Below are positions 31,873 through 41,795 of a stretch of 64,000 nt of DNA, in pieces. The stretch comes from Gammaproteobacteria bacterium. Lineage in GTDB: Bacteria; Pseudomonadota; Gammaproteobacteria; Eutrophobiales; Eutrophobiaceae. Below the pieces are notes generated by a model that saw only the letters and a list, made by a program, of their open reading frames with translations, ran no database searches and was not told the DNA's origin. Positions within the stretch are counted from its first letter, which is position 1, and each line of letters opens with the position of its first letter. The DNA lies in NCBI GenBank assembly GCA_012103475.1, contig WLWS01000003.1, positions 525,565 through 589,564 of the forward strand, written 5' to 3'. A program made the position numbers and the translations under genes.

Positions 31873-33126
31873 TTAATTATTTGTGTTAAGGAGTTTCTGA
31901 ATCATTTTAAAACTTCTCACCCATGGCTTTACTTTTCTCAGTCCTTTCGGCAATGATTCGACGGCAGCCGTTGCATCAGAATAGTTATCGTAAACTCCAT
32001 AAAGTGCGTTGTATCGGGTGACTTCCTTAATCACCACCTCTACATAGGCAGCTTCATTGGTGATTTTGTTTTCTTTTAGAAAATTGACGATGTCTTCTTC
32101 ACGAGTCACGCTGCCGATTTGCAGCGTATAATGATCTGGAGCCTGTGACAGTACCCATTCTGCCCGGCGAATACCATCGACGGCAAGACTTTCCAGATCA
32201 TATTCATCAGCAACATTGGTGATTGAGGCAGGCCCGGTCTCAATGTTGTTTTGTCCATCATCAATACTGTCTGTGGATACATCATCAATAACGGGAGTAG
32301 TTTCGGCTACTACGACTTCGATCGTTTCATCTTGCGCCTCATCATCTGTAGGCAAGGCATCAAGCTCAGAGAGTTTAGTGCCTGCTTGTTTGACGCCCTG
32401 GGCGGCTGCCTTGCGGTACCAGTCGCGGGCGATCTCCTTATCACGATCAACCCCGTAGCCATTCTCATAGAACACACCCAGATTAAATTGCGCCTGACCG
32501 ATTCCCTGCTCAGCGGATTTTTCAAACCAGCTCAGCGCGGTTTCATAATCTTTACTGACACCCCGACCGAAGGCATACATGACGGCCAGAGAATACTGGG
32601 CATGACCGTGACCCTGCTCGGCGGCGCGTGAAAACAAATCGACTGCCTTTTCATCGTCTGAAGCAATTGAGAGGCCGCGAAAATACATCAGGCCGAGATT
32701 GAACTGGGCATCCACCTGACCACCATTTGCGGCCATTTCCCACCATCTGGCTGCTTCAGTGTAGTTCTGTTTTACACCATCGCCACGAAAGTACTTGGCC
32801 CCAACCTGATATTGCACAGCCGGATGACCCTGCTCTGCCGAGAGCAGATACCAATGTAAGGCTTTTTCAGAATCGGCCTTAACGCCGTGACCATAATCGT
32901 AAATGATGCCAAGCATTTTCTGCGCTTCTGAATCACCGTCTTCCGCAAGCGGCTTGAGGATTTTAAAGGCTTTGCGGTACTCACCTGAGATGTAGGCCGC
33001 ACGTCCTTCTTCATAAGACTCAGCAAATACCCATTGTGCCGAGCCGGCCCATAGCATTGTCAGTATGATGGGAAGCAGACGAGAGCTGCCAGACTGGCGA
33101 ATTGCTTGTAAGTATTTAGTGGTCAT
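31873..33126 (-). CDS. Sel1-like repeat protein with C-terminal SPOR-like domain
   Basis: Repeated AEQGHxxAQYxLGxxYxxGxGVxxDxxxAxxWYxxAA; C-term YTLQIGSVTREEDIVNFLKENK. Confidence 0.85.
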   Translation of the reverse strand: MTTKYLQAIRQSGSSRLLPIILTMLWAGSAQWVFAESYEEGRAAYISGEYRKAFKILKPLAEDGDSEAQKMLGIIYDYGHGVKADSEKALHWYLLSAEQGHPAVQYQVGAKYFRGDGVKQNYTEAARWWEMAANGGQVDAQFNLGLMYFRGLSIASDDEKAVDLFSRAAEQGHGHAQYSLAVMYAFGRGVSKDYETALSWFEKSAEQGIGQAQFNLGVFYENGYGVDRDKEIARDWYRKAAAQGVKQAGTKLSELDALPTDDEAQDETIEVVVAETTPVIDDVSTDSIDDGQNNIETGPASITNVADEYDLESLAVDGIRRAEWVLSQAPDHYTLQIGSVTREEDIVNFLKENKITNEAAYVEVVIKEVTRYNALYGVYDNYSDATAAVESLPKGLRKVKPWVRSFKMIQKLLNTNN

Positions 33127-33146
33127 TTTTATTAACCTTGTCTTAT

Positions 33147-34004
33147 TCAGGCCATTTCTTTTGCCAACGCAAAAATCTCATCAGCATCCAGCACCAGATC
33201 ATTCGATTCAAATAAGCGCGCAATACAAGCCCGATGCAGGGCCAGTTTAAATTTACCAAAACCAATGGCACCCCATATTATCTTGCCATCGCGTTCCTGT
33301 CCTTCGTCCATCATATCGGAACCGCCTATTCCCAGCGGGGGTGTAGCATTTGCATCAGCAAGCACTTCTATATTCTTGTTAGCTTTCCAGTCAGCTTCCG
33401 CCAGTAATTGGATGCCGGCAGCGCCGGTCGCAAATATAATCTGCGCATCTGCACATAAATCCGCTCTTTCTTCATCCGTTGCACCACCGGCTGATTCGAC
33501 ATCCACCGCAAAGTGATTCTTGATATGTGCACAGGCTTCTGCCGCTCGTTCTTCCTTGCGAGAGGAAATACAAACACTGGCGCCTTCTTTCGCCATCATC
33601 ACAGCCGCCCTTTGTCCGACAGGTCCGGTGCCGCCAAGTATAACCGCCTTTTTACCTTTTAAACTGGTACTTAACATCATTTTAGCGACGGCGGCCGCTG
33701 CCGTTGTGTTACTGCCATTGCTGTCCAGCATCATAGATACGCGAAAATTGGAAAAGCAGTGTTGTTGCACTGCCTCCAGCAACTTTTCACCGGCAATCAT
33801 GTCACTGCCACCAAGGAACAAGGCCGTATTCTTCTTATCTTTCGGTGAACGGGTGAAAATTGCGCCTTCCACCAGCGGGCCGATGTTATCGGGCGTACAA
33901 GCGGCGTGGCCGATAACGTGGTCGGCACCGCCGTCGTAGGCGACGACACTGTCGAACACAGAGGCGTGGGCGTCGGTATCCAGTTGAAATAAGAGTTTTT
34001 TCAT
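33147..34004 (-). CDS. mtdA: NAD(P)-dependent methylene-tetrahydrofolate/methanopterin dehydrogenase (MtdA-like)
   Basis: KLLFQLDTDAHASVFDSVVAYDGGADHV, MLDSNGSNTTAAAAVAKM, GTGPVGQRAAVMMAKEGA, GFGKFKLALHRACIARLFESN. Confidence 0.85.
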   Translation of the reverse strand: MKKLLFQLDTDAHASVFDSVVAYDGGADHVIGHAACTPDNIGPLVEGAIFTRSPKDKKNTALFLGGSDMIAGEKLLEAVQQHCFSNFRVSMMLDSNGSNTTAAAAVAKMMLSTSLKGKKAVILGGTGPVGQRAAVMMAKEGASVCISSRKEERAAEACAHIKNHFAVDVESAGGATDEERADLCADAQIIFATGAAGIQLLAEADWKANKNIEVLADANATPPLGIGGSDMMDEGQERDGKIIWGAIGFGKFKLALHRACIARLFESNDLVLDADEIFALAKEMA

Positions 34005-34277
34005 TAAATTATCCCCAGGTCATTGTATTTTAAGTATTTTCCATAATTTATCTATTCCCTTCTGCTGCCACATGACCCACACCATCTTCGCTGATGCCCC
34101 TGTGAAAGCTAAAGGTAACCGATGCGCAAGCCAGCGACAACAAGTCATGGCATTACACATTGTTATGCAGGTATGATTTGGCCTCTTTTCTATCGCATCG
34201 GATAACCGGCTTCAGCTGTCGCGAGAGGTGAATCGGTCTCATCCAGCAATCCATTTTATTAATTCCGGAGCATTCTT

Positions 34278-34901
34278 ATGATCAAAAATAAACCCGTTCA
34301 ATCATTTCTCGACGAATTGGCCAGTAAGGCCTCAACTCCCGGCGGCGGTAGCGCCGCTGCCATTATGGGAGCGATGGGCGCAGCCCTGGTCAGTATGGTT
34401 GCCAATCTCACCGTCGGAAAGAAGAACTACGAAGAAGTCGATGCAGAAATGCAGAGCTTACTTGTCAGTTCAGAAAAACTACGTGAGGAATTGACCGGCA
34501 TGATCAAGGCCGATGTTGATGTCTTTGATCAGGTGATGGCGGCTTATGGCATGGCCAAGGACAATGACGAAGACAAGGCCGCTCGTTCAAAAGCGATTCA
34601 ATCCGCCTTAAAGGCCGCTACTGATGTCCCGCTTGACTGTGCCCGACTTTGTGCCGAGGTGATTCACTTATGTCGGCCGATGGCAGAGAAAGGCAATACC
34701 AATGTCATCAGTGATGCTGGCGTAGCGGTGCTTGCCGCCAATGCGGCACTGCGCAGTGCCGCCTTAAACGTGTATATCAATATCGGTGGGATAAAAGACG
34801 AAGAGTTTGCCAATGACCGTCGCCAACAACTGGAAACCCTGCTCGATGGTACGACGGAATTAACAGAATCGGTCTACGAACTGGTAAAAAGCAAGTTGTA
34901 A
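34278..34901 (+). CDS. fchA: Methenyltetrahydrofolate cyclohydrolase/FTCD-type cyclodeaminase
   Basis: FLDELASKASTPGGGSAAAIMGAMGAALVSMVANLTVGKKNY. Confidence 0.85.
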   Translation: MIKNKPVQSFLDELASKASTPGGGSAAAIMGAMGAALVSMVANLTVGKKNYEEVDAEMQSLLVSSEKLREELTGMIKADVDVFDQVMAAYGMAKDNDEDKAARSKAIQSALKAATDVPLDCARLCAEVIHLCRPMAEKGNTNVISDAGVAVLAANAALRSAALNVYINIGGIKDEEFANDRRQQLETLLDGTTELTESVYELVKSKL

Positions 34902-34916
34902 GCGGCAGGCGGCGTC

Positions 34917-35747
34917 TTAACTAATACGCATGGAAAAATCCACCGCCCTGACGTGTTTCGTCAGGGCGCCTATGGAAATGTAATCGACGCCGGTCGCGGC
35001 AATTTCTTTTAGTCTGTCAATCTCAATACCGCCGGAAACTTCGAGTTTCACTTTGCCGGCATTAAGCGCCACCGCCTCAAGCAGTTTTTCCGGACTAAAA
35101 TTATCCAGTAGCACGCTATCGGCGCCGGCATTGATGGCCTCTTGCAGTTCGTCAATGCTCTCCACTTCAACTTCGGTCGGATGGCCTGATGTTTTTGCCT
35201 GCTGCACGGCCAGCGTGATACTGCCGGCGGCGAGGATATGATTCTCCTTAATCAAAATGGCGTCATACAAACCCATGCGGTGATTGTATCCACCCGCGCA
35301 GGCTACGGCGTACTTTTGCGCGGTGCGCAAGCCGGGTACGGTTTTACGTGTGTCCAGCAAGCGGGTCTTACTTTTACCCATGTGCCCGACATACTGACGG
35401 GTGATACTGGCTGTCCCTGAGAGCAGTTGCAGAAAATTCAAAGCTGAGCGTTCGCCGCTCAATAGTGAGCGCGCCGGACCAAGCAATTTACAAATCACTT
35501 GCTCAGGATGTATCTGATCACCATCAGCGGCGAGCCAGTCGATTCTTACTTCCTCATCCAGTTGTCTGAAAACTTCATCGAACCAGGCGGTGCCACACAA
35601 TACCGCTTCTTCTCGGCAGATGACCTCGGCTCTGGCTTGAGTAGCGGTCGGGATAAGTGCCGCTGTTAAATCGCCCTTGCCAATATCTTCGCTCAAAGCG
35701 CGGCGGACACAAGAGGCAAGATCGGCAGGAAGTTCGTGTGTAGACAT
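34917..35747 (-). CDS. nadC: Nicotinate-nucleotide pyrophosphorylase (carboxylating)
   Basis: ALSEDIGKGDLTAALIP, LLDTRKTVPGLRTAQKYAVACAGGYNHRMGLYDAILIKENH. Confidence 0.97.
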   Translation of the reverse strand: MSTHELPADLASCVRRALSEDIGKGDLTAALIPTATQARAEVICREEAVLCGTAWFDEVFRQLDEEVRIDWLAADGDQIHPEQVICKLLGPARSLLSGERSALNFLQLLSGTASITRQYVGHMGKSKTRLLDTRKTVPGLRTAQKYAVACAGGYNHRMGLYDAILIKENHILAAGSITLAVQQAKTSGHPTEVEVESIDELQEAINAGADSVLLDNFSPEKLLEAVALNAGKVKLEVSGGIEIDRLKEIAATGVDYISIGALTKHVRAVDFSMRIS

Positions 35748-35767
35748 GTTGTTTTATAATCTTGGCT

Positions 35768-36319
35768 TCAATCGTATTGACGCAGGATCAACTGATCGCC
35801 TCTCTGGGTAAATTCAAGATGCTTGAGAAAGCTCATGCCAAGCAGAATTTCTTCACCATCCATATAAGGGTTGATACTGGCTCGTACGTTTCGTAACTCG
35901 ATATCGTCAATCTGAATCCGATCCAGCATCGTCATATAAACGCTGATGGTACCGTTGGCTGTAATCACGTCAAGTTCAGGTCCGCGATGCAACCAGAGGC
36001 GACTGGCAACGGTTTCAGGAATACTGACATCGGTCGCGCCGGTGTCCAGAAAAAAACGTACCTTCTCGCCGTTGATCCTGCCGTTACTGACATAGTGACC
36101 CTGTCTGTTTCGTTGCAGTGTCAATTCACGCAAACCTTCTTTGGAAACTGCTTGCGGGTCTTGATTCGGATTATGTTGCTGATCCAGAAAGCGGTCGAAA
36201 TAGAGGGTGGCGATAATTAGTACCAGAATCCAGGCGGCAAAAGTCATAAATTTGCCGATTTTACCCGTATTGTTTCCTTCTTCGCCTGATTCCTGTTGCA
36301 TATTTCGATGATGCCACAA
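35768..36319 (-). CDS. TIGR02281-type retropepsin-like aspartic protease
   Basis: VRFFLDTGATDVSIPE active-site motif after a TM segment. Confidence 0.85.
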   Translation of the reverse strand: MWHHRNMQQESGEEGNNTGKIGKFMTFAAWILVLIIATLYFDRFLDQQHNPNQDPQAVSKEGLRELTLQRNRQGHYVSNGRINGEKVRFFLDTGATDVSIPETVASRLWLHRGPELDVITANGTISVYMTMLDRIQIDDIELRNVRASINPYMDGEEILLGMSFLKHLEFTQRGDQLILRQYD

Positions 36320-36385
36320 GAATTCCTTCAGTCCTATTTACGCCAAATCCCTTTAGTTTTCAAAAGCAAAGCCGCTATCCATGTT

Positions 36386-36877
36386 ATGAACACATACAAA
36401 TATTTACGACGCCATTGCGTCCTCGTCGCTGGCATCTTGTTATTGGCGTATTTTCCAGCGCTGTCCGGGCAGGAAAGCACTGAAAACAAGGCTGCAGAAA
36501 AGACAGTTCCGGCCATCTATCTGGCCGCTAAACAGGGTAATCTACAGAGAGTCAGGGAATTGATTGCCGCTGGGAATGACGTGAATGCGGTGAACGCAAG
36601 CGGTCGTTCTGCACTCATGAGTGCTGTTCAATACCGGAATCGGGGCATCGTTCGCGAACTTCTGATCGAAGGTGCTGATGTAAACAAAGTGGATACGCAG
36701 GGACGCAGCGCACTGATGCTGGCCGTGATGTTAAAAGACATGGAAATGATTGATACATTGCTGGCGGCAGGTGCCGATGCGAATCTGGCAGACAAGGCGA
36801 AAAGTACGGCTATCAGTATTGCTGAACGTACTAAAAACAAAAAACTGATTAAAAAATTACAAGACAGCGCTGGCTAA
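36386..36877 (+). CDS. Ankyrin repeat protein, exported
   Basis: Signal peptide from the MNTYKYLRR start; ankyrin repeats 'GRSALMSAVQYRNRGIVRELLIEGADVNKVDTQGRSALMLAV'. Confidence 0.85.
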   Translation: MNTYKYLRRHCVLVAGILLLAYFPALSGQESTENKAAEKTVPAIYLAAKQGNLQRVRELIAAGNDVNAVNASGRSALMSAVQYRNRGIVRELLIEGADVNKVDTQGRSALMLAVMLKDMEMIDTLLAAGADANLADKAKSTAISIAERTKNKKLIKKLQDSAG

Positions 36878-38031
36878 ATAAGCGTGAGCCTGAGGCCAGC
36901 TGGAAAATGTCGCTTGTCGGGCTGATAAAAATTTCGAAAACTGTCGCGACGGATATTAGGCAGGCTGTGCACACTGTGACCGCGCAGAACATAATGCGAA
37001 TCGTCAAACCAGGGTAGAGAATAGCCATCGTAAGGGAAAGCCCTGAAACCGGTGTAAGGGTGAAAGCTATTCGAACACCATTCCCATACTTCTCCACTGG
37101 ATTTCAACCCCCCGGTTCGTTTCGCCGCTTCCCACTGGTACTCGTGCGGCAGGCTGGCCCCGGCCCATCTGGCAACTGCCTCTGCTTCAAAATAACTGAT
37201 GCCACTGACCGCAGCATTCGCTTCTAAAGCGCAGGCGCTGCTGCTTCCATTGCCATACCAGTTGCCTTCCTTATCCAGGCGCCAGTGTTGAGGATGATTA
37301 ATCTGATGCCGCTCACGCCAGGCCCAGGCCTCCTTACTCCAGTAGTTCCTGTTGTCATAACCTCCATCTTCCATGAAGCCCAGGAATTCGGCATTGCTCA
37401 GAGGTCGTTGGGCAATGGCAAAGGCATCCAGCTCGACAAGAAAATCTCCGCACTCATTATCGTAATGACGCAGTGGATTGGCTTCACCAAGACGGTGTTC
37501 GGCTGCAGCGATGTCGACATACTTATCTTCGGCAGGGACTGGCTTGAGTGCGGAAAAAACACCCGTTGAGGATGCTGTCTGTAACTGACGCTGAGCAAGC
37601 ACATAGTGTGCGGTTTCAATATGCTGGGCGTAATGCTGGCCAAGAAAGAACAAAAGATAATTATCCTTCATTAAGATTGAATCATTGGTTTCAGACAAGG
37701 CGTTATTTAGTGAGTCCAGATTTTTACTTTGTGTATCCAGCGCCCACTCACACAGTTCCTGATGTCCGGGCAGAGCCGCGCTGCGATCCGCTTTGACGGA
37801 CAGTTCAGGTATATACAGCGCTTTTTCGTTATCCGGGATAATTGTTTTGCCGAGCAGGGCTTCCTGTATCCAGTAGGTTTCAGTGTAAACGTAATGACCC
37901 AGATGCCAGCCAAGTGGACTCAATTCAGAATGATACTGTCGATCGTAATCCTCAGCAGCGTGGTTTCGAACAATATCCAGCAGTAGAGCCTGAACCTGTC
38001 GTAATTCTAAAAAGGGATCTTCGGCAGTCAC
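36874..38031 (-). CDS. egtB: EgtB-type sulfoxide synthase (DinB_2 + FGE-sulfatase)
   Basis: HxxxHxE motif (QHYAQHIE), C-terminal FGE-like domain (GEVWEWCSNSFHPYTGFRAFPYDGYS); operon with egtC-like gene. Confidence 0.8.
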   Translation of the reverse strand: MTAEDPFLELRQVQALLLDIVRNHAAEDYDRQYHSELSPLGWHLGHYVYTETYWIQEALLGKTIIPDNEKALYIPELSVKADRSAALPGHQELCEWALDTQSKNLDSLNNALSETNDSILMKDNYLLFFLGQHYAQHIETAHYVLAQRQLQTASSTGVFSALKPVPAEDKYVDIAAAEHRLGEANPLRHYDNECGDFLVELDAFAIAQRPLSNAEFLGFMEDGGYDNRNYWSKEAWAWRERHQINHPQHWRLDKEGNWYGNGSSSACALEANAAVSGISYFEAEAVARWAGASLPHEYQWEAAKRTGGLKSSGEVWEWCSNSFHPYTGFRAFPYDGYSLPWFDDSHYVLRGHSVHSLPNIRRDSFRNFYQPDKRHFPAGLRLTLI

Positions 38032-38801
38032 AATCGAATACTTTCAGGTGCTGCTGCTCGATTTATGATCAAAACCGTGTTTTCTTCAACAGCTTGCCAG
38101 TATTCCGGCAGCGAAAAAATTTCCGAGGCAATAACGCTCGCCTTTGGAAAATGCGGATGATTGTCGGTGAAATACAGGGTCGGGCATGCAGCACCATTAA
38201 TCGCGTGTCGACAGGCAAACAAGCTCTCGCCATCCGACAAGATAATGTTCAACAAGGCAGGCTCTTTAATTTCGAGGACCTCCAGTTCCTGACAGGCCGC
38301 TATTATCGTCTGTGCCGGAGACATACCAGAGGCGAGATGATGACGACACATGGCGAACAGATATTCCGAGTCGGTATTTCCCTCAATGCCGCTGGCAATC
38401 TCAGCTGGTAGATAGGCATGCAGTGTACTGCGCGGGCCATCGTTAAAATTATCTATACGTCCATTATGTAAAAATAAATAGCGCTCGTGCCTGAAGGGCT
38501 GAGTATTGGCCTGATTCGTTGCCTGACCAGCGGTGGCACTGCGCACATAGGCCAGCCATAAGTCAGAGCTTAAGCTTCGTTGCAGATCAGGCAAGTTTGC
38601 ATCAGACCAGATTGGCATAGTGCTGGTATAGCTAGCCGCGCTGTCGTCCTGATACCAGCCGAAACCAAAGCCGTCGGCGTTCAGGCTCGTACCCTGTAAT
38701 TCATTACAGGCCCACGATTGCTTGAGCAGACTATGTGGATCTTCCTCGAGCAGATTCTTTAGAATCAGTTCGGGACCGAGATAGGCAGCGAGACGGCACA
38801 T
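38028..38801 (-). CDS. egtC: Class II glutamine amidotransferase, EgtC-like
   Basis: MCRLAAYLGPELILKNLL, LNADGFGFGWY, YVRSATAGQATNQANTQPF, FLHNGRIDNF. Confidence 0.8.
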   Translation of the reverse strand: MCRLAAYLGPELILKNLLEEDPHSLLKQSWACNELQGTSLNADGFGFGWYQDDSAASYTSTMPIWSDANLPDLQRSLSSDLWLAYVRSATAGQATNQANTQPFRHERYLFLHNGRIDNFNDGPRSTLHAYLPAEIASGIEGNTDSEYLFAMCRHHLASGMSPAQTIIAACQELEVLEIKEPALLNIILSDGESLFACRHAINGAACPTLYFTDNHPHFPKASVIASEIFSLPEYWQAVEENTVLIINRAAAPESIRL

Positions 38802-38892
38802 GATTAGATGAGAACGTTGACCTTGACAGACATGGGGTAGATCCTAGATAAAACTGTATGTTTATCAACTTAATTCATAAACAGGTTATATA

Positions 38893-39447
38893 ATGTTGCT
38901 AACCCTGGATGCAAACAGGCAATGGCTGAGCCCGGCTCGTCACTTGCTCTCGCCAAATTGTGATGAACGCCCTGATGTGAATGATATCAGTCTGATTATT
39001 ATCCACGGTATCAGTCTGCCACCGAATCAATACGGCGGCCCGCATATTGATCAGCTTTTCACAAATAGCCTGAATCCGGATGAACATACTTATTTTGCTG
39101 AAATTCAGGCGCTAAGAGTCTCTTCACACTTATTAATAGATAGAAAAGGGCTACTCACCCAGTATGTGCCTTTTGATAAGCGTGCCTGGCATGCCGGCAA
39201 ATCAATTTACGAAGGACGCGAGAATTGTAACGATTTTGCTATCGGTATCGAATTTGAAGGCTGTGACGATGAAAAATATGAGTCCTGCCAGTATGAGATC
39301 GGCGCAACAGTGGTTAAACTGTTGTTGCAGAGTTTTCCGGATTTGAGCAGGGAAAGCATAGTGGGTCATTGTGATGTCGCACCGGGACGCAAAACGGATC
39401 CGGGCGAGGCTTTTGACTGGGATTATTTCCGCAAGCTAATAGTATGA
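38893..39447 (+). CDS. ampD: 1,6-anhydro-N-acetylmuramyl-L-alanine amidase AmpD
   Basis: IIIHGISLPPNQYGG, AWHAGKSIYEGRENCNDFAIGIEFEG, GHCDVAPGRKTDPGEAFDW. Confidence 0.95.
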   Translation: MLLTLDANRQWLSPARHLLSPNCDERPDVNDISLIIIHGISLPPNQYGGPHIDQLFTNSLNPDEHTYFAEIQALRVSSHLLIDRKGLLTQYVPFDKRAWHAGKSIYEGRENCNDFAIGIEFEGCDDEKYESCQYEIGATVVKLLLQSFPDLSRESIVGHCDVAPGRKTDPGEAFDWDYFRKLIV

Positions 39448-39478
39448 AACTATAAGACAACAACAGAGCACTACCTAA

Positions 39479-40351
39479 ATGACACTTATCAGTATATTGG
39501 CAGGACTCGCGCTTGAATATTTTCTGGGAGCGCTCGATCACATCCGTAATCGCGACTGGTTTGATCAATATCGACGCTGGCTTGAAACACGTTGTAGCGA
39601 TCGATCATTCTGGGATGGCCCGGCAGGTTTGTTACTGACTCTGGCCCTGCCTTTGTCGGCATTGCTGCTTATCTCTCATCTTTTTTCAAACGTCTCAGGA
39701 CTACTGGTTTTTTTCCTGTCGATTGTGATTTTTGTTTATAGCCTTGGCCCGGATTTCAACACACTTTTTAACGGTTACGTGGAAGCCCTTGAAAAGGGTG
39801 ATCAGGTACTGGTACAGCGTATTGAGGAAGAGCTGTTTTTTGAGGAGCTGTCAGAGGACAAAGAGCAGCGCGAGAAAAGTGCCATTGAAACCGTCCTGCT
39901 TTGTGCCCATGAACATATTTTCGGCGTGATTTTCTGGTTTATCATTCTGGGTATGTTCGGTGCGCTTCTGTATTGTCTTATCGTTCGTCTTAGCGACGAT
40001 TATTCCGAGATTCGAGGCGGTTATGCGGATGCTATTCGCAATCTGCACAATTTACTTATGTGGCCTTCATCCAGATTGCAGGCACTCGGATTTGCCCTTG
40101 GTGGTTCTCTAGTGGATGCCATTGAAGGCTGGCGTAGTGTTGAAGGCGAAAGTCTTGATGTCAGTAAAGAAATAGTCAAAACCGCCGGTCTGTGGGCTCT
40201 GCAATATCAGCCTGAACTCGGTGTGGAGTACAGCGATGAGTTGGAGTCTTACGTCAACTGGGTCAAAGAAGCGCAGGCACTGGCTAATCGCACCTTAATT
40301 GTCTGGCTGACCATACTCGGCGTTATGACACTGGGTGGCTGGCTGATCTGA
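39479..40351 (+). CDS. ampE: AmpE-like regulatory membrane protein
   Basis: Downstream of ampD; four-TM architecture, NRDWFDQYRRWLE. Confidence 0.8.
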   Translation: MTLISILAGLALEYFLGALDHIRNRDWFDQYRRWLETRCSDRSFWDGPAGLLLTLALPLSALLLISHLFSNVSGLLVFFLSIVIFVYSLGPDFNTLFNGYVEALEKGDQVLVQRIEEELFFEELSEDKEQREKSAIETVLLCAHEHIFGVIFWFIILGMFGALLYCLIVRLSDDYSEIRGGYADAIRNLHNLLMWPSSRLQALGFALGGSLVDAIEGWRSVEGESLDVSKEIVKTAGLWALQYQPELGVEYSDELESYVNWVKEAQALANRTLIVWLTILGVMTLGGWLI

Positions 40352-40366
40352 GTCAAGCAGCTGGTC

Positions 40367-41104
40367 TCAGAGGCTTAAATACTCTGCGACCCGCATCATC
40401 TTTTTTTCACCCCGCTCTATAACAAGAATACTGTCAGTCTCATACCAGTCACTCAGCACTGTGCGAGTTGCGGGTTTACCTTCAAGCTCAAACTCATGTG
40501 TACCGGGCCGGTGCGTATGGCCGTGAATCACTTCCTGTACATCCTGCTTGCGCATGGCCGTCTCAACTGTGCTTTGTTCTACATCGATAATCGTTGCCGA
40601 TTTTTTGTTACTCGACTTTTTAATTAGCGGTCGCAGTCCATGAGAGAGTTTTATTCTCAGTGCATAGGGTAGGCGCGGAAACACATAGCGAGTAAAAGCG
40701 GATTCCATAAAAGCGCGGTAGCGCTGATAGCCGACATCAAGTGTGCAAAACACATCCCCATGAGCGAGCAAAATTCTTTGTCCCTGTAATTCAATGACAT
40801 GCTGATCGGGCAGGACGGTGCAGCCGCTGTATTCTTTGAAAGAGGGATTGAGCATCAGATCACGATTGCCGCGAATAATAAACAGATTGTCGTTGGCGGA
40901 TGCGTAAGCGGCAAGCTCAGCAATAATTTCCGGGTTAGGTGGGGTGTTGTCGTCGTTACCAACCCAGAAATGATCAAAGAGATCACCGAGAATATACAGT
41001 GCAGAGGCCAGACGTGCGCGACCCTGCAACAACTCTTTAAAGAGCTGGATTTTCTCAGGCCGATCAGGGCTGAGATGCAAATCAGAAATAAACAGAGTTT
41101 CCAT
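40367..41104 (-). CDS. lpxH: UDP-2,3-diacylglucosamine diphosphatase
   Basis: FISDLHLSPDRPE, LGDLFDHFWVGND, RGNRDLML, LAHGDVFCTLD, VIHGHTHRP. Confidence 0.95.
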   Translation of the reverse strand: METLFISDLHLSPDRPEKIQLFKELLQGRARLASALYILGDLFDHFWVGNDDNTPPNPEIIAELAAYASANDNLFIIRGNRDLMLNPSFKEYSGCTVLPDQHVIELQGQRILLAHGDVFCTLDVGYQRYRAFMESAFTRYVFPRLPYALRIKLSHGLRPLIKKSSNKKSATIIDVEQSTVETAMRKQDVQEVIHGHTHRPGTHEFELEGKPATRTVLSDWYETDSILVIERGEKKMMRVAEYLSL

Positions 41105-41147
41105 GGGCGGCCAGCTCAGTTGTCTGGAGCTGGCTGGAGTGTTTCAA

Positions 41148-41648
41148 TCAAGTCTCAATGACTTCCATTTTCTGAATCACTACCGGTTCCTCAGGCACAT
41201 CCTGATAACCCTTGCGGGAAGTGGTATCCACTTCTTCGATTTTCTCAACCACATCGCTGCCTTCGATCACTTTACCAAACACACAATAGCCCCAGCCATC
41301 TTCTGAGGCAGAGCGAAAATCAAGAAAGGCATTTTCGGTGGTATTGATAAAGAATTGTGCCGAAGCGGAGTGCGGGTCCGCAGTGCGGGCCATGGCAATG
41401 GTTCTATCAACATTACTCAGACCATTGTCGGCTTCGTTCTTAATTGACTCTCTGGTCGGCTGCTCGTTCATGTCCTGATCCATACCGCCGCCCTGGATCA
41501 TGAAATCTTCAATAACCCGATGAAAAATCGTGCCGTCATAATGGCCATCACGCACATAAGTGAGGAAATTCTCAACGGTTACAGGGGCTTTTTCCGCATT
41601 AAGCTCAAGTACTATCTCGCCGTGGCTGGTTGTTATACGTACGTTCAT
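41148..41648 (-). CDS. ppiB: Peptidyl-prolyl cis-trans isomerase B
   Basis: TSHGEIVLELNAEKAPVTVENFLTYV...FHRVIEDFMIQGGG; adjacent to cysS. Confidence 0.95.
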   Translation of the reverse strand: MNVRITTSHGEIVLELNAEKAPVTVENFLTYVRDGHYDGTIFHRVIEDFMIQGGGMDQDMNEQPTRESIKNEADNGLSNVDRTIAMARTADPHSASAQFFINTTENAFLDFRSASEDGWGYCVFGKVIEGSDVVEKIEEVDTTSRKGYQDVPEEPVVIQKMEVIET

Positions 41649-41795
41649 TCAAATCTCCGGACTGGGTAAATGTAAACGGGAAGCGACTATGATAGTTACT
41701 CACTATGGAATAGCAACAGCAGACAAAAAATCCCCGCGTCTGGCCCTCATTATTTGATAATATGCGCGCCACAAGTAACGCCAGATACCACAAAC

